64,000 nt of DNA from Anodontia alba (taxonomy: Eukaryota; Mollusca; Bivalvia; Lucinida; Lucinidae), in contig OZ024825.1 of the NCBI GenBank assembly GCA_964016985.1, positions 7,727,445-7,791,444 of the forward strand, written 5' to 3'. This document shows, piece after piece, positions 46,849 to 56,968 of the stretch. A program made the position numbers and the translations under genes. How positions within the stretch are numbered: the stretch's first letter is position 1; each line of letters opens with the position of its first letter. Under the pieces are notes generated by a model that searched no databases, was not told the DNA's origin, and worked only from the letters and a program-made list of their open reading frames with translations.

Positions 46849-49576
46849 GGGTGCACCAAGATAATTTACCTGTAGCAGGCTTATAATTTATTTATTTATT
46901 TTCAGCCGGAGTGTGCCAATGTGACGGCGCTTGTTGCGCCTCAGATAATTGTCGTTGCGGTGACGTCTGCAAGTGTGACGTCAGTTGCTCTGGGTGTAAG
47001 GTCAAGTGCACGTGTTCTGGTAAGTTTAAACACAGCAGGCTAGATCTTCTTTTCGAAATATTTTTTCTCCAGAAAACAGCCTTTGACCTTTCATGTAAAT
47101 TGTCTCCAAAGACAATTTGCATGAAATGTCAAAGCTGATGTTCGTGAAAAAGTATGCAAATATCATCAGTTTGTCGTCTGCTGAATTCCGAGAGATTGTT
47201 AAAGCTAAAAGCGGATTTTTTAATAAGCATAAGAGAATTGGATATACTCACGGCGACACACTTTTCAAAATTGTTTTTTTACTTCTGAAAAAGGGGTCAA
47301 ATTCTTTGCTAAGTTAAGAGTAGACCCCTTTTCTAGAAGGGACGTGGTGTGCAGGAAAACAAATAGGAATTTACAAAAAATACGTCCCTTGTAAACCTAC
47401 TTGTTGGGGTAGGGGTGGGTACCACATAAAACCAGTCCTCTGAATATCTTGGAACACATTGATAGAGCCAAATTGTATATCCGTTGTTTAAAACACAAGT
47501 ATATTAAAACATGATATTAACCCAAATATGCATAATGTTCCATAAAAGGGACATTGGCAAACAGTTTAGACCCTGATCAGACGCTGCAGAACACGGCGTC
47601 TGATCAGGAGCTTTACTGTTTGTTTTAGTACAGGAATTAGTATTACCATCACAAAAACACGCCTATATAATTTTGACCCCCTTAAACCCCACTTTTATAT
47701 AGTAAAACTGGGGTTTACAGGGGTATGCATTATCTATCTTATTTTGCTAAAAAACATAGATTGTGGGTACTCGTAAGAACCGCCTCGTCAAGGCGGTTCT
47801 AACGAGTACCCACAATCTGTTTTGAGCAGGAATATGAAAAATATCAGAATTTTTTATCAAAAAAAAAATCATTTTGTGGTAGTAAAATTTTCAGTACATT
47901 TGAATAGGCGTGTTTTCGTAATGAAATGGTAATGTCAGAACTTATCAGACACCTTTTGACTTTGATATGGTTCTGAGTTTATAGTTTAAGTGGACGATTC
48001 CACTATAACTGACTCCGCCGAAGACGTAGATAGCATGGGCGACACCAAGTGAAAATGAGTCTTCTGGCTGAGGCAGACAGTAGGTCATTGCTCTGTGCGT
48101 GCAGCCACGTAGTCTCATCAGCCTGACATTGTTTTCACAACTCACTTACAGAATGTAAATAAACAGATGTCCAGCTGAAATTCTGTGTGGAGACTATGAA
48201 TTTGCAGACTGAAAGGTTCTTCTGTTTTTAGCTCACCTGAGCACGAAGTGCTCATGGTGAGCTATTGTGGTCAGTCAATGTCCGTCGTCCGTCGTGCGGC
48301 GTCAACAATTGCTTTAAAAGCCTACTCCTCCTACACCCCTGGGCCAATTGACTCGATACTTGGTAGGAAGCATCAGGGAGACTTGTAGATCAAAAATAGT
48401 TAAAATCGTGCCGCCATCTTGAAAATCTATTTTTTGCTTCTTCTCCTGAACTAAAAGGCCATTTGACTCTAAACTTGCTAGGAAGCATCAGGGTGACTTG
48501 TAGATCAAAAATAGCTAAAATCGTGCCGATCGGAAATCCAAGATGGCCGTCATGGCCGCCATCTTGAAAATCTATTTTTCTCTTCTTCTCCTGAACCGAA
48601 AGGCCACTTGACTCCAAACTTGCTAGGAAGCATCGGGGTGTCTTTTAGATCAAAAATAGCTAAAATCGTGCTGATCGGAAATCCAAGATGGCCGCCATCT
48701 TGAAAATCTATTTTTCGCTTCTTCTCCTGAACCGAAAGGCCAATTGATTCCAAACTTGCTAGGAAGCATCGAGGTATCTTGTAGATCAAAAAAAGCTAAA
48801 ATCGTGCCGATCGGAAATCCAAGATGGCCGCCATCTTGAAAATCTCTTTTTCGCTTCTTCTCCTGAACGGAAAGGCCAATTGACTCCAAACTTGCTAGGA
48901 AGCACCAGGGTGACTTGTAGATCAAAAATAGATAAAATCGTGCCGATCGAAAATCCAAGATGGCTGCCATGGCGGCCATCTTGAAAATCTATTTTTCGCT
49001 TCTACTCCTAAACCCAAAAGCCAATTGACTCCAAACTTGGTGTGAAGCATTGGGGTGACTTATAAATGAAACATAGCTAAATAGTGCTTATCGGAAATCC
49101 AAGATGGCCGCCATGGCAGCCATCTTGAAAATCTATTTTTTGCTTATTCTCCTGAACCGAAAGGCCATCTGACTCCAAACTTGCTAGGAAGCATCGGGGT
49201 GACTTGTAGATCAAAAATAGCTGAAATCGTGCCGATCGTAAAACCAGGATGTGCGCCATGGCAGCCATCTTGAAAATCTATTTTTCGCTTCTTCTCCTGA
49301 ACGGAAAGGCCAGTTGACTCGAAACTTGGTAGGAAGCATTTGGGTGACTTGTAGATAAAAAATAGCTAAAATCATGCCGATCGTAAATCCAAGATGGCCG
49401 CCATGGCAGCCGTCTTGAAAATCTATTTTTTGCTTTTGTCTCCTAAACCCAAAAGCCAATTGACTCCAAACATGGTAGGAAGCATTGGGGTGACTTATAG
49501 ATCAAAAATAGCTAAAATCGTTCCAATTGGAAATCCAAGATGGCCGCCATGACAGCCATCTTGTAAATCTTTTTTT

Positions 49577-49618
<42 letters not shown>

Positions 49619-51817
49619 CTTCTCCTGAACCCAAAAGGCTAATTGACTCCAAATTTGCTAGGAAGCATCGGAGTGACTTGTTTAAGCAATCTTCATGAAT
49701 CTTGCTCAAAATGTTTGCCTTGATGATTTTCTAGGTCAGGTTTGAAACTGGGTCCCCTGGGGTCAAAAACTAGGTCAACTGGCCAAAGCGGAAAACATTG
49801 TTATCACTCTAGCAGTGACATTTTTCAAGCAATCATCATGAATCTTGCTCAAAATGTTTATCTTGATGATTTTTAGGTCAGGTTCGAAACTGGGTCACTT
49901 GGGGTCAAAAACTAAGTCACCTGGCCAAATCAGCTAAAATCTTGTTAAAACTCTAGCGGTCACATTTTTGAAGCAGTCATCATGAATCTTCCTTAAAATG
50001 TTTTGTCTTGATGAGATCTAGCTCAAGTTTGAAACTGGGTCACTTGGGGTCAAAAACTAGGTCACCGAGCCAAATCAGCGGAAAACTTTAACCCTCTAGC
50101 AGTCACATTTTTTAAGCAATCATCATGAATCTTGCTCAAAATGTTTGTTTTGATGATTTCTAGGTCAGTTTAGAAACTGGTTCACCTGCGTCAAAAACTA
50201 GATCACCTGGCCAAATCAGTGGAAAACCTTGTTAACACTCTAGTGGTCACGTTTTTCAAGCAGTCATCATGAATCTTGCTCAACATGTTTGTCTTGATGA
50301 TTTCTAGGTCAAGTTTGAAACTATGTCAGTTGGGATCAAAAACTAGGTCACCGGTCCAAGTCAGCAGAAAACCTTGTTAACACTCTAATCGTCACAGTTT
50401 TCAAGCAATCGTAAAATGTATGAGTTCTAGGTCAAGTTCGAAACTGGTTCACTTGGGGTCAAAAACTAGGTCATCAGGCCAAATCAGCAGAAAATTTTGT
50501 TTACACATATAGTGGTCACATTTTTGAAGCAATCATCATGAATCTTGCTCAAAATGTTTGTCTTGATGATTTCTAAGTCAAGTTCGAAAGTGGGTCACTT
50601 GGGGTAAAAAACTAGGTCACCAGGCCAAATCAGCAGAAAACTGTTAACACTCCAGAGGTCACATTTTTTAAATAATCATCATAAATATTGCTCAAAATGT
50701 TCCTCTTGATGATTTCTAGGTCAAGTTTAAAACTGGGTCACTTGATATCAGAAACTAGGTCACCTGGCCAAATCAAAGGAAAACCTTGTGGGTGCTCTAG
50801 AGGTCACATTTTTGAAGTGATCATCATGAATCTTGCTCAGAATGTTTGTGTTGATGATTTCAAGGTGATGTATATTTTTCTATCCAGTGACTTTCTTAAG
50901 TTTTTCCGTTTAGGCCAGTTTCTCAGTAATTATTGATCCTACAGAGTGATATTTGGTACTTGTGAAGTGTTTGTGTTCAGGTCAATTTCTCAGTAACTAT
51001 TGCTCCTACAGCCAGTAATACTTAGTACATGCATACATCTTAGCATGGCCTCTTGAGTGCAGTCATACATATTGATCTTGACCTTTATTTCACAGTCCAT
51101 TAGACATGCTACATTGTCTTGTTAATATAATCATTTTGAATTTTGATCAGAATGTTTACCATGACCAGTTCTAGATCAGGTTCTCAAAGTGCTATGATGC
51201 TCAGGTGAGCGTTACAGGGACATCATGGCCCTCTTGTTATATGGTATACACTTGTGAAGACAACTGACAGTTCGCACATTATGTTTTAATTTGTCAATTG
51301 AATAAAATTCAACTGAAAGTCTTGGCAGATCACACTGCGAAGATCCTACTTCGATATTCACGTGTGTATACAGTCGACTGTTGTTATGTCGAAATCCAAG
51401 AGACTATAAAATACTTCGAGATATCCGTACATCGACATATTAGAGTTGCGGAATAAAAGAAAACAATAACTCGAACTACATTTAACAAACGACTATGTAA
51501 TTTGCCTCCTGAAGTTTACAGATATATTGAAAAGATTGTGGAAAAGAGGAGAAATTGCTCCTTATTTCTCCTCTTTTCCACAATATTTTGTTATCTGTTG
51601 TTAGATATCCATGTTAAAACAGGGACCATATTTTCACTTCGATATAAGCGGTTATTCGAAATAAGCGAGGTCGAGATAACGAGAGTCAGCTGTATTTGTA
51701 GGTTTATATGATTGTTGCTCAAAACTGATATTTTATGTTTCAGGATCCTGTGAGTGTGGGAAAGGTTGCACCGGGCCGAAATCCTGCAAGTGTGGGGATG
51801 ACTGCACCTGCAAGTGA
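43168..51817 (+). CDS. Metallothionein, three coding exons, 71 aa, 21 Cys
   Basis: Coding exons are 43168-43195, 46906-47019 and 51744-51817, joined by GT-AG introns of 3,710 and 4,724 bp. The product starts MSDPCICVDTG and ends GPKSCKCGDDCTCK. It has 21 cysteines, eight as C-x-C pairs plus a C-C at 19-20, with no aromatic residue or His, and SGCKVKC in the middle. Length, cysteine count, the MSDPC start and the GCTGP...CKCG end match molluscan metallothioneins, which bind zinc, copper or cadmium through thiolate clusters in the cytosol. All three exons agree in phase (1-nt and 2-nt splits give Thr10, then 1-nt and 2-nt give Gly48) and the total is 216 nt with stop. Metal-response matches sit upstream and AATAAA at 52127. 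Both introns are nearly filled with mobile elements. The invertebrate consensus N-C at residues 6-7 is I-C here. Confidence 0.93.
43642..43920 (-). mobile_element. Family A MITE, copy A11
   Basis: Full length in metallothionein intron 1, from CATCACGAAAACATACC to TTTTCGTAATG. Confidence 0.92.
44180..44415. mobile_element. Family B fold-back, diverged
   Basis: 'ggtttgacatttcatgtgaa' and 'ttcacatgaaaggtcaattg' bracket a rearranged loop with a second 'acatgaaatgtcgtc' arm. Starts near 'gggtaaccctcaaagcgc'. Confidence 0.6.
44930..45362 (-). repeat. Family N element, copy 3 (inverted)
   Basis: Begins with a G run (44931-44951), then 'cttcctatatatggcatagt', repeated 'tatatgaatg' phrases and 'ctggctcgcacacccgtacc'. 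It forms a direct tandem pair with copy 4. Confidence 0.75.
45690..46145 (-). repeat. Family N element, copy 4 (inverted)
   Basis: Same order as copy 3: G run, 'cttcctatatatggcatagt', 'ggccaggtatatgaatgggg' and 'ggatcgcacacccatacc', ending in a C run (46124-46146). Confidence 0.75.
46338..46405 (-). mobile_element. Family A fragment, A12
   Basis: Only the outer 68 bp of one arm remain: 'tggtggtgaaattttcaata' to CGTGTTTTCGTAATG. Confidence 0.8.
46906..47019 (+). CDS. Metallothionein exon 2
   Basis: Acceptor TTATTTTCAG at 46896-46905. The exon completes codon 10, then encodes GVCQCDGACCASDNC, RCGDVCKCDVSC and SGCKVKCTCS. The donor is GTAAGT at 47020. Confidence 0.95.
47024..47210. mobile_element. 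Family B fold-back starting at the exon 2 donor
   Basis: The left end (GTTTAAACACAGCAGGCT) lies within the first few intron bases after GTAAG. The hairpin 'ctttcatgtaaattgtctc' / 'gacaatttgcatgaaatgtc' follows at 47090-47130, and the right end is 'gagattgttaaagct'. Confidence 0.65.
47283..47350. repeat. Family M element
   Basis: 'aaaaaggggtcaaattcttt' with 'aagagtagacccctttt' and 'ctagaagggacgtgg'. Confidence 0.6.
47517..47640. repeat. Family C fold-back
   Basis: 'ttaacccaaatatgcataat', 'ccataaaagggacattggca' and the GATCAGACGCTGC / GGCGTCTGATC hairpin. Confidence 0.7.
47647..47923 (-). mobile_element. Family A MITE, copy A13
   Basis: In metallothionein intron 2, from CATCACAAAAACACGCC to TTTTCGTAATG. 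One arm of the core has lost 'tatg' next to the palindrome. Confidence 0.9.
48350..49690 (-). repeat. Array of ~140-bp units
   Basis: About ten units share 'ccaaacttgctaggaagcat', 'gtagatcaaaaatagctaaa' and 'atccaagatggccgccat'. Unit starts near 48464, 48609, 48746, 48880, 49027, 49169, 49315 and 49457. A poly(T) expansion interrupts at 49569-49613. Confidence 0.9.
49680..50870 (-). repeat. Array of ~145-bp units
   Basis: About nine units share 'atcatcatgaatcttgctca', 'tcttgatgatttctaggtca' and 'ggggtcaaaaactaggtcac'. Starts near 49687, 49832, 49975, 50119, 50263, 50529, 50674 and 50818, with one shortened unit near 50405. Confidence 0.9.
51371..51692. mobile_element. Family J pogo-like MITE
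   Basis: Terminal inverted repeats CAGTCGACTGTTGTTATGTC and GAGATAACGAGAGTCAGCTG, with TA on both sides (51369-51370 and 51693-51694). These ends resemble those of pogo/Tigger-type Tc1-mariner elements. A perfect inner hairpin 'aaaagaggagaaat' / 'atttctcctctttt' lies at its centre. It ends 51 bp before exon 3. Confidence 0.8.
51744..51817 (+). CDS. Metallothionein exon 3 (coding part)
   Basis: Acceptor TTTTATGTTTCAG ends at 51743. The exon completes Gly48, then encodes SCECGKGCTGPKSCKCG and DDCTCK before TGA. Confidence 0.95.
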
Positions 51818-52126
51818 TGGCATTTAGTCACGTGGTCGCAGCGCACCAATCAGACGCAAAGTAGAACAAAGTACATTTCCATCTTCCGGTTGCTGCTGTA
51901 TCGACCAGAATATAAAGCGTCTGATCAAAGATGGTGGTTTCGAAATTTTCTTCAATCTTTTGTGAGAATCCAGAATTGACTCTATTTGATGCCGACAGGA
52001 AACGAATATAATTTAATATAAATTTACTTCTTTTGGGGAATGCAAAAAGTTAACAAAATATTTTTATTTTTTCTTTGTTGTGGCCTTTAACGCTGTATCA
52101 CGTGACAAACGTTAAAAAAATATGCA

Positions 52127-52132
52127 AATAAA
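52127..52132 (+). terminator. Polyadenylation signal of the metallothionein gene
   Basis: AATAAA 310 bp after the stop codon, followed within 40 bp by T- and GT-rich sequence ('tttatgtctcctgttttc'). Confidence 0.75.
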
Positions 52133-52217
52133 AGCATAGAAAATATTTATGTCTCCTGTTTTCATTTAATATTTTGCATAATCATAACTCCAGGTAAAAG
52201 GAGTATCCACAAAATTA

Positions 52218-52292
52218 TTGTTGTTTTATTTCTCCATGTAGACGAATGTTGTGGTTACTCATTAGAAGCGCCTCTGTGAGGCGCTTCTAATG
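52218..52292. repeat. Family L palindrome
   Basis: 'ttgtggttactcattagaag' with 'cgcctctgtgaggcgcttct'. The right outer arm is missing and runs into SINE tail sequence. Confidence 0.65.
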
Positions 52293-52295
52293 TGT

Positions 52296-52865
52296 TTGTT
52301 TGTGTTGAGGTTTTACGGCCCAGTCAACCCAATGGGGTTAACCTGCCTTTGCAAACAGTGTAGATCCAGATCAGTTGGCTTCTAAGAAGCCAACTGATCT
52401 GGATCTGCACTGTTTGCCATCAAGTATGTGAATTCATAGCAACAATTGGATCAAGCAATCTGAGTGGCTGAAAATTAGAAGTGGGTGTGGCATCTTAATT
52501 TATTCAGCAGGACAAGGGTTAATATAGCATATATTATAGAGTTACCAAACACAGTCTAGGGTTGTCCTACAGTTTTCAAGATGATGATTTGAAACTTGCA
52601 GCCAGTTAAGAATATATGCTAGGCATGTGCATATAGGTCAAAGAACTCTTATCAAAATTTTATGCTAGAGTTACATAACCTTGATGTCGAGCGCGGTCCG
52701 TTTACCTAGCCACACGTTTACTTGGCAGGCTTAGCCCTCTAAGCGGTTAACCAGTATTGTGCACATTCTTTCGCCAGAAACTGACAACTGCCCTTCCTGA
52801 ATCAGCGGAAGGGAGTGAATGACCGTAGAAAATATTTCATGATCAGTCTCCACGAAAGAATACTT
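52296..52865 (-). mobile_element. SINE copy interrupted by a D element
   Basis: The tail ('gtgttgaggttttacggccc', 52300-52338) and body ('cgccagaaactgacaactgc', 52684-52865) match 32895-33203. The ~350 bp between them includes a D element at 52337-52521. The tRNA-like head is absent. Confidence 0.7.
52337..52521. mobile_element. Family D fold-back MITE, intact hairpin
   Basis: Starts TTAACCTGCC and ends 'tcagcaggacaagggttaa'. The hairpin AGATCAGTTGGCTTC / GAAGCCAACTGATCT is perfect. Confidence 0.85.
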
Positions 52866-53025
52866 CTAATATGTATCAACAACATATGCTTTCATGGAAA
52901 ATAAAACTTATATATCTGTATTATTTTTATTGAAAAAGCATGTAATCTGGAGCTATATACTGTCATTGGCTCCAATGTGCCTAGATTTGTAGCAAACAGT
53001 GTAGACTATGACAGCTCCAAAGCCA

Positions 53026-53150
53026 GCCTCGGTGGCCCGTCGGGTCCAGCAACATTCTTAGGTAGTCATTCTCTCCCTTCCGCGGATTCAAGGTGGACAG
53101 TTGTCAGTTTCTGGCGAAAGAATGAGCACGAATACTGGGCGGTGTTAAGA
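53026..53150 (+). mobile_element. SINE fragment
   Basis: 'cagcctcggtggcccgtcgg', then an internal deletion, then 'attctctcccttccgcgga' and 'gttgtcagtttctggcgaa'. Confidence 0.7.
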
Positions 53151-53169
53151 AGTGCATTTTTATAGCGAG

Positions 53170-53600
53170 TGTTTTGCCCTGCACCCCTGCTCCTGTTGGG
53201 CTCATTATTAGGTACAGGGTTTCAGGGCAAAACATTCGCCAATGCTTTGCACTTCTGGGCGCAGCCTGGAAAAGTTTTATTAGGTAAGCTGACCATCTCG
53301 ATTTGACCGTAATAGTGTTAACTCTACCGTTTAGTCCAAACCAAACCAAAAAGACAAAGTTTACCAGTGGCAAGAATTCAAAGGCGAGAATTGGTGCTTT
53401 TTGCATTGGGTACACCTTTAGGTCGATTGTTTACAATCGAGTAATGATATTTATATACCAACTTTCCTGTTGTCCACGTGATTATTATTTACCAATGAAA
53501 TTTAGCCACGGGCTTGTACAAAATCCAGGTAACGATTAAACGCTATTCTTGACGCTGTGACGTCAGAATGCAGTTCAAAGAGGGTTATCTGTAAAACCTG
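53170..53600. other. Intergenic with a loose inverted repeat
   Basis: 'gcgagtgttttgccctgcac' and 'agggcaaaacattcgcc' pair across a 30-bp loop (53166-53253). No gene recognised. Confidence 0.5.
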
Positions 53601-53604
53601 GACT

Positions 53605-53690
53605 GGAACATTGGCAAACGGTGCAGACCTAGATCAGACGCGGCGTCTGATTAGGGGCTACACTGTTTGCTTAAATTACAGGAAGTTAAG
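53605..53690. repeat. Family C hairpin
   Basis: 'ggaacattggcaaacggtgc', GATCAGACGCGGCGTCTGAT with no loop, then 'ggggctacactgtttgc'. Confidence 0.75.
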
Positions 53691-54699
53691 GTTAAATAAA
53701 ACAGTCGGAAGTCCCCGTTCAGGACCATTTTCCCAGTCTACTCTCAGAGATAATCAACCCAACAGTCCTGTCAGTACTTTGATTGCTTTTCATAACACAG
53801 ATCCTGATCAAAAGCCGCTTTTTATGACGTCTTATCCAGGTCTACACTATTGGCTCAAGTTCTTCTGTCCGAATACTTACAATAAATGCGGTAAATTATT
53901 TGTTAAGTCAGTTATTATTTAAGCCGTGCCTTGCGAAAAAATGTCTTCGGGCAAGATGTTGAGTCAGCGAAAGCTTAGATCAGCCTGGTACACCGTACAG
54001 ATGGGTCACAGTCGTTGTAGCCACTTTTTAGCAGAATATTTGGGCACTGTAGAGCCTACGGCTACGCTGCAAAGACCCTGGTCAGACCGTATCCTGGCTG
54101 AGCTGGATTATTTCTGTTAGCATATTCCTTTAACACGCGTTTAATCAATAAAAAAATCTAAAACATTGGAACACTTTACAGATAGAAAATGGGATTCTCG
54201 GTTTTATTGAGACTCTTCATAAGCAGTAATGAAAATACACCACTGCCTACGCCCCCAAGCGCATAAATGAGTAAAACTCCATTTTCAAAGATACAACAAA
54301 GGGCCCAATGATCCGAAAGGAAATGAAAACCATAATCTGGATTATTGTGAAGTACGGGGAGGCGTTCTACGGTTGCTACACGGCACTTACACCAGCTTCA
54401 GTGAGGCAAAATAAAAATATAAAAGGTTGCCTCTTTAATAGCGTTATGTAGGTTTTATTTTTTTATGCTTTTAGTAGTAAATAATTGAGAAGTCAAACGC
54501 CCCAACCCCGCCCCTAAAAACAACAACAAAAAAAAAAATGTAATGTTGACCAAGAAATAGGAGATAAAAATAAATTTTACGCTCCCATAAAGAAGAAAAC
54601 AGATGCACAATTTGATATTAATTGCAAGTTTAATGTCTTTTTTATGTGTATCTGTTACTTTCGCGTTTCTGCATTTTTTGTGAGATTTATGTACTATTT
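53691..54699. other. Intergenic, nothing recognised
   Basis: Two open frames (53557-53922 and 53926-54120) overlap hairpin debris such as 'tatgacgtcttatccaggtc' and look like repeat translations. Confidence 0.45.
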
Positions 54700-54915
54700 A
54701 AGCAATTAGCGTCTGGTGTCTCAGAAAACGGGACATCGGCAAACGGTTTAGTCTCATATCAGCGGCCTCTGATCAGGGTCTTCACTGTTTGCATTAAATA
54801 CAGGAATTTCTAATATATATATTCTGAATAATTAAAGCTAATTTGACACCCTCACAATCGAAAATGCACCTATCCAAGGAGTTGAGGTAGAAGAACCCTC
54901 TGGACATGAATGGGT
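54700..54915. repeat. Family C fold-back, eroded
   Basis: 'gtctcagaaaacgggacatc', a damaged GATCAG hairpin and 'gaccctctgg'-type right end ('ggacatgaatgggtt'). Confidence 0.55.
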
Positions 54916-55236
54916 TCAGCAAACAATCCCAGTTATCGTCAATATTTCTAAGAAAAAGAACAATGAATTACCGTTTTTACACCTAAATGTTTGAGCAAAC
55001 AATCCCAATTATGGTCAATGTTTCTAAAATAAAAACAATGAGTCACCGTATTTACTCCAAAATGCTTGAGCAAGCAATGTAAACCCAGATTAGAGTGGCA
55101 GTCAGATCAGGATCAACACTGTTGATCATTCAGTCAGCAGTTTTGAAATACCGTGTAGACAAGAGGATTTGTTCCAATTAGAGGAGTGCTCATGTGTTCC
55201 ATTATACAGGAATATCATAGTAAGTTTTCTATGTTA

Positions 55237-55515
55237 CATTACGAAAACACGCCTATTCAAATATACAGAAAATTTAGCTTCCAAAAACCGAAAATTTTCA
55301 GATAAAAAAACTCCGATAGTTTTCATATTTCTGCTCAAAACATAGGTTGTGGGTACTCGTTAGAACCGCATCGACGAGGCGGTTCTAACGAGTACCCACA
55401 TTCTATGTTTTGAGCAGAGATAAGAAAAATAATATATACCCCTGTAAACCCCAGTTTTACTATATAAAAGCGAGGTTAAATGGGGTCAAAATCATATAGG
55501 CATGTTTTCGTGATA
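55237..55515 (+). mobile_element. Family A MITE, copy A14
   Basis: Full length, from CATTACGAAAACACGCC to GTTTTCGTGAT. Confidence 0.92.
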
Positions 55516-55576
55516 TTTCAAAAGGTTTGTTTGTCACTATACCATGAAATATATCAATATTACGCAAGAGTGCAAC

Positions 55577-55584
55577 ACACACAC

Positions 55585-55624
<40 letters not shown>
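55577..55624. repeat. (AC)n microsatellite
   Basis: AC dinucleotides with one G interruption. Confidence 0.97.
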
Positions 55625-55626
<2 letters not shown>

Positions 55627-56276
55627 GAAGAAAAAGAAGACAGAGGTTAATGCCTAGCGATTTTGCAAGAATATGGTGTAGACCGAGATCTGAGGCGGCG
55701 GAAAGGAATGTGTTCTGTCTACCATGACACTAGTAATACAATGAGAATTAGATAAGACGGTTTTATTAAAACGTCCCTTTACGTGAATGGAATGTGCTGA
55801 ACATACCTGAATTGAATTTGGCGACACCCTACTTGTCAAAGGATACAGGCAATTTGGCAAATAATGTATCTAAGATGAATGATCTTGACAAACGATACAC
55901 ATGATGTAAACTGGGTTAAAATAGAATAAAAACTGGCGAGGTTATTTCAAATCATTTGTCAAAAGAGTTGCCATTTTGAATATTTTATTGAGATTCTAAG
56001 CATCTCAAATTATAAACAAAATGAGCCAGCGTGCGCACGCACGCACATACACACACACAATAATTTGCGACCAGCATACTCAGCATCCGCTTATCGTTGT
56101 GCCTTCTACAGCCTCTGGGCTACTCAAAGAAGGATCGTTTAGGACCCTTGCAATACTTGGTCGGTCTGAGTCTTTGCTGGTTACAGAGGTCTTATTGTAG
56201 GTGGTCAAACAGTCTTTCAGACTGACTACAGTGCTGTCCAAAAGAAATCTCATTAGGTGTCTAGATAATAAGTTTT

Positions 56277-56480
56277 AACCCATTAAACCTAGCGTCCCAT
56301 AAAAAGACATTGACAAACAGTGTAGACTCAGATCAGACGCCACAGAACGCGGCGTCTGATCAGGGTCTTCACCGATTGCATTAACTTCAGATATCTAAAC
56401 ATTCTTATATAGGAAATGGACCTGTTCAAAGAGTTAAGGTAGAAGAGTTCATTCGGCATAAATGGGTTAAGCATAAAAAA
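56277..56480. mobile_element. Family C fold-back MITE
   Basis: TTAACCCATTAAACCTAGC on the left and 'gttcattcggcataaatggg' plus TTAA on the right, around GATCAGACGCC / GGCGTCTGATC. Confidence 0.85.
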
Positions 56481-56654
56481 CTGGGGTAAACTATTCTCAT
56501 ATTTTGTTCATTTGCGTTTCTGATACTGAGCCAGCGCACGACAAAACCTACAATAAGACCTGTGTAACTCGCTAAGTTTCAGATCAGCATGTACACCCAC
56601 CCAGTATGGCAAGGTTTCTCGTTTATCCCTTTTTGGATAGCCAAGGGGTTGTAG

Positions 56655-56735
56655 AAGACACATGCGATCAGCATAGACTCTGATCAGACTGCGCGGATGC
56701 GCAGTCTGATCTGAGTCTTTGCTGGTCGCACAGAT
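56655..56735. repeat. GACTGCGCGGATGCGCAGTC hairpin
   Basis: 'gcgatcagcatagactctga' pairs with 'tctgagtctttgctggtcgc'. Confidence 0.85.
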
Positions 56736-56968
56736 CGTAATGTATGTTTTGTCTTGCGCTGGCTAATTTAATTTAGGCTTTATAATGCGATAAAGTCTCA
56801 TATGATATTCAAATTGACGGCGCCCGTAAAAGAAAACAACATAAAATTGTAAAACCATTTTTGAAATATTCAATCATGAAACCATGGTAACACGACAGCT
56901 TTCTTAATTCTCATTCAATTTTGAAACAAAATAAGAACCATGGTTTACCAAGATCTTGGATTTCAGAT

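Larger units (their letters stand above)
43196..46905 (+). other. Metallothionein intron 1, mostly repeats
   Basis: Begins GTAAGT and ends TTATTTTCAG. Holds a family A MITE, a diverged B element, two inverted family N elements, an A fragment, poly(A), and (AAT)n at 46819-46848. Confidence 0.85.
48225..51238 (-). mobile_element. Composite repeat element in metallothionein intron 2
   Basis: On the minus strand it begins AACAAGAGGGCCATGATG and ends with the hairpin GAGCACTTCGTGCTC, then AGGTGAGCTAAAA. The same kind of ends is found at 20556-22473. The body is two different tandem arrays (48350-49690 and 49680-50870). The end hairpin followed by CTAA is reminiscent of Helitron 3' ends, but no 5' TC and no Rep/helicase coding was found, so the class is open. 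Confidence 0.75.

Noticed and set aside
46911..47138. 75-codon frame reading through metallothionein exon 2
   Set aside because: It is in the correct Cys-rich frame for part of exon 2 but reads past the GTAAGT donor into a MITE. The spliced model explains the locus fully.
47945..48145. Minus-strand frame with AIYVFGGVSYSG resembling a Kelch repeat
   Set aside because: Only one short Kelch-like phrase, no second repeat, no convincing splice sites, and it sits antisense in metallothionein intron 2. Worth one protein search but not annotated.
48225..51238. Full Helitron call
   Set aside because: The 3' hairpin followed by CTAA fits, but there is no 5' TC, no A-T target evidence, and no Rep/helicase coding.
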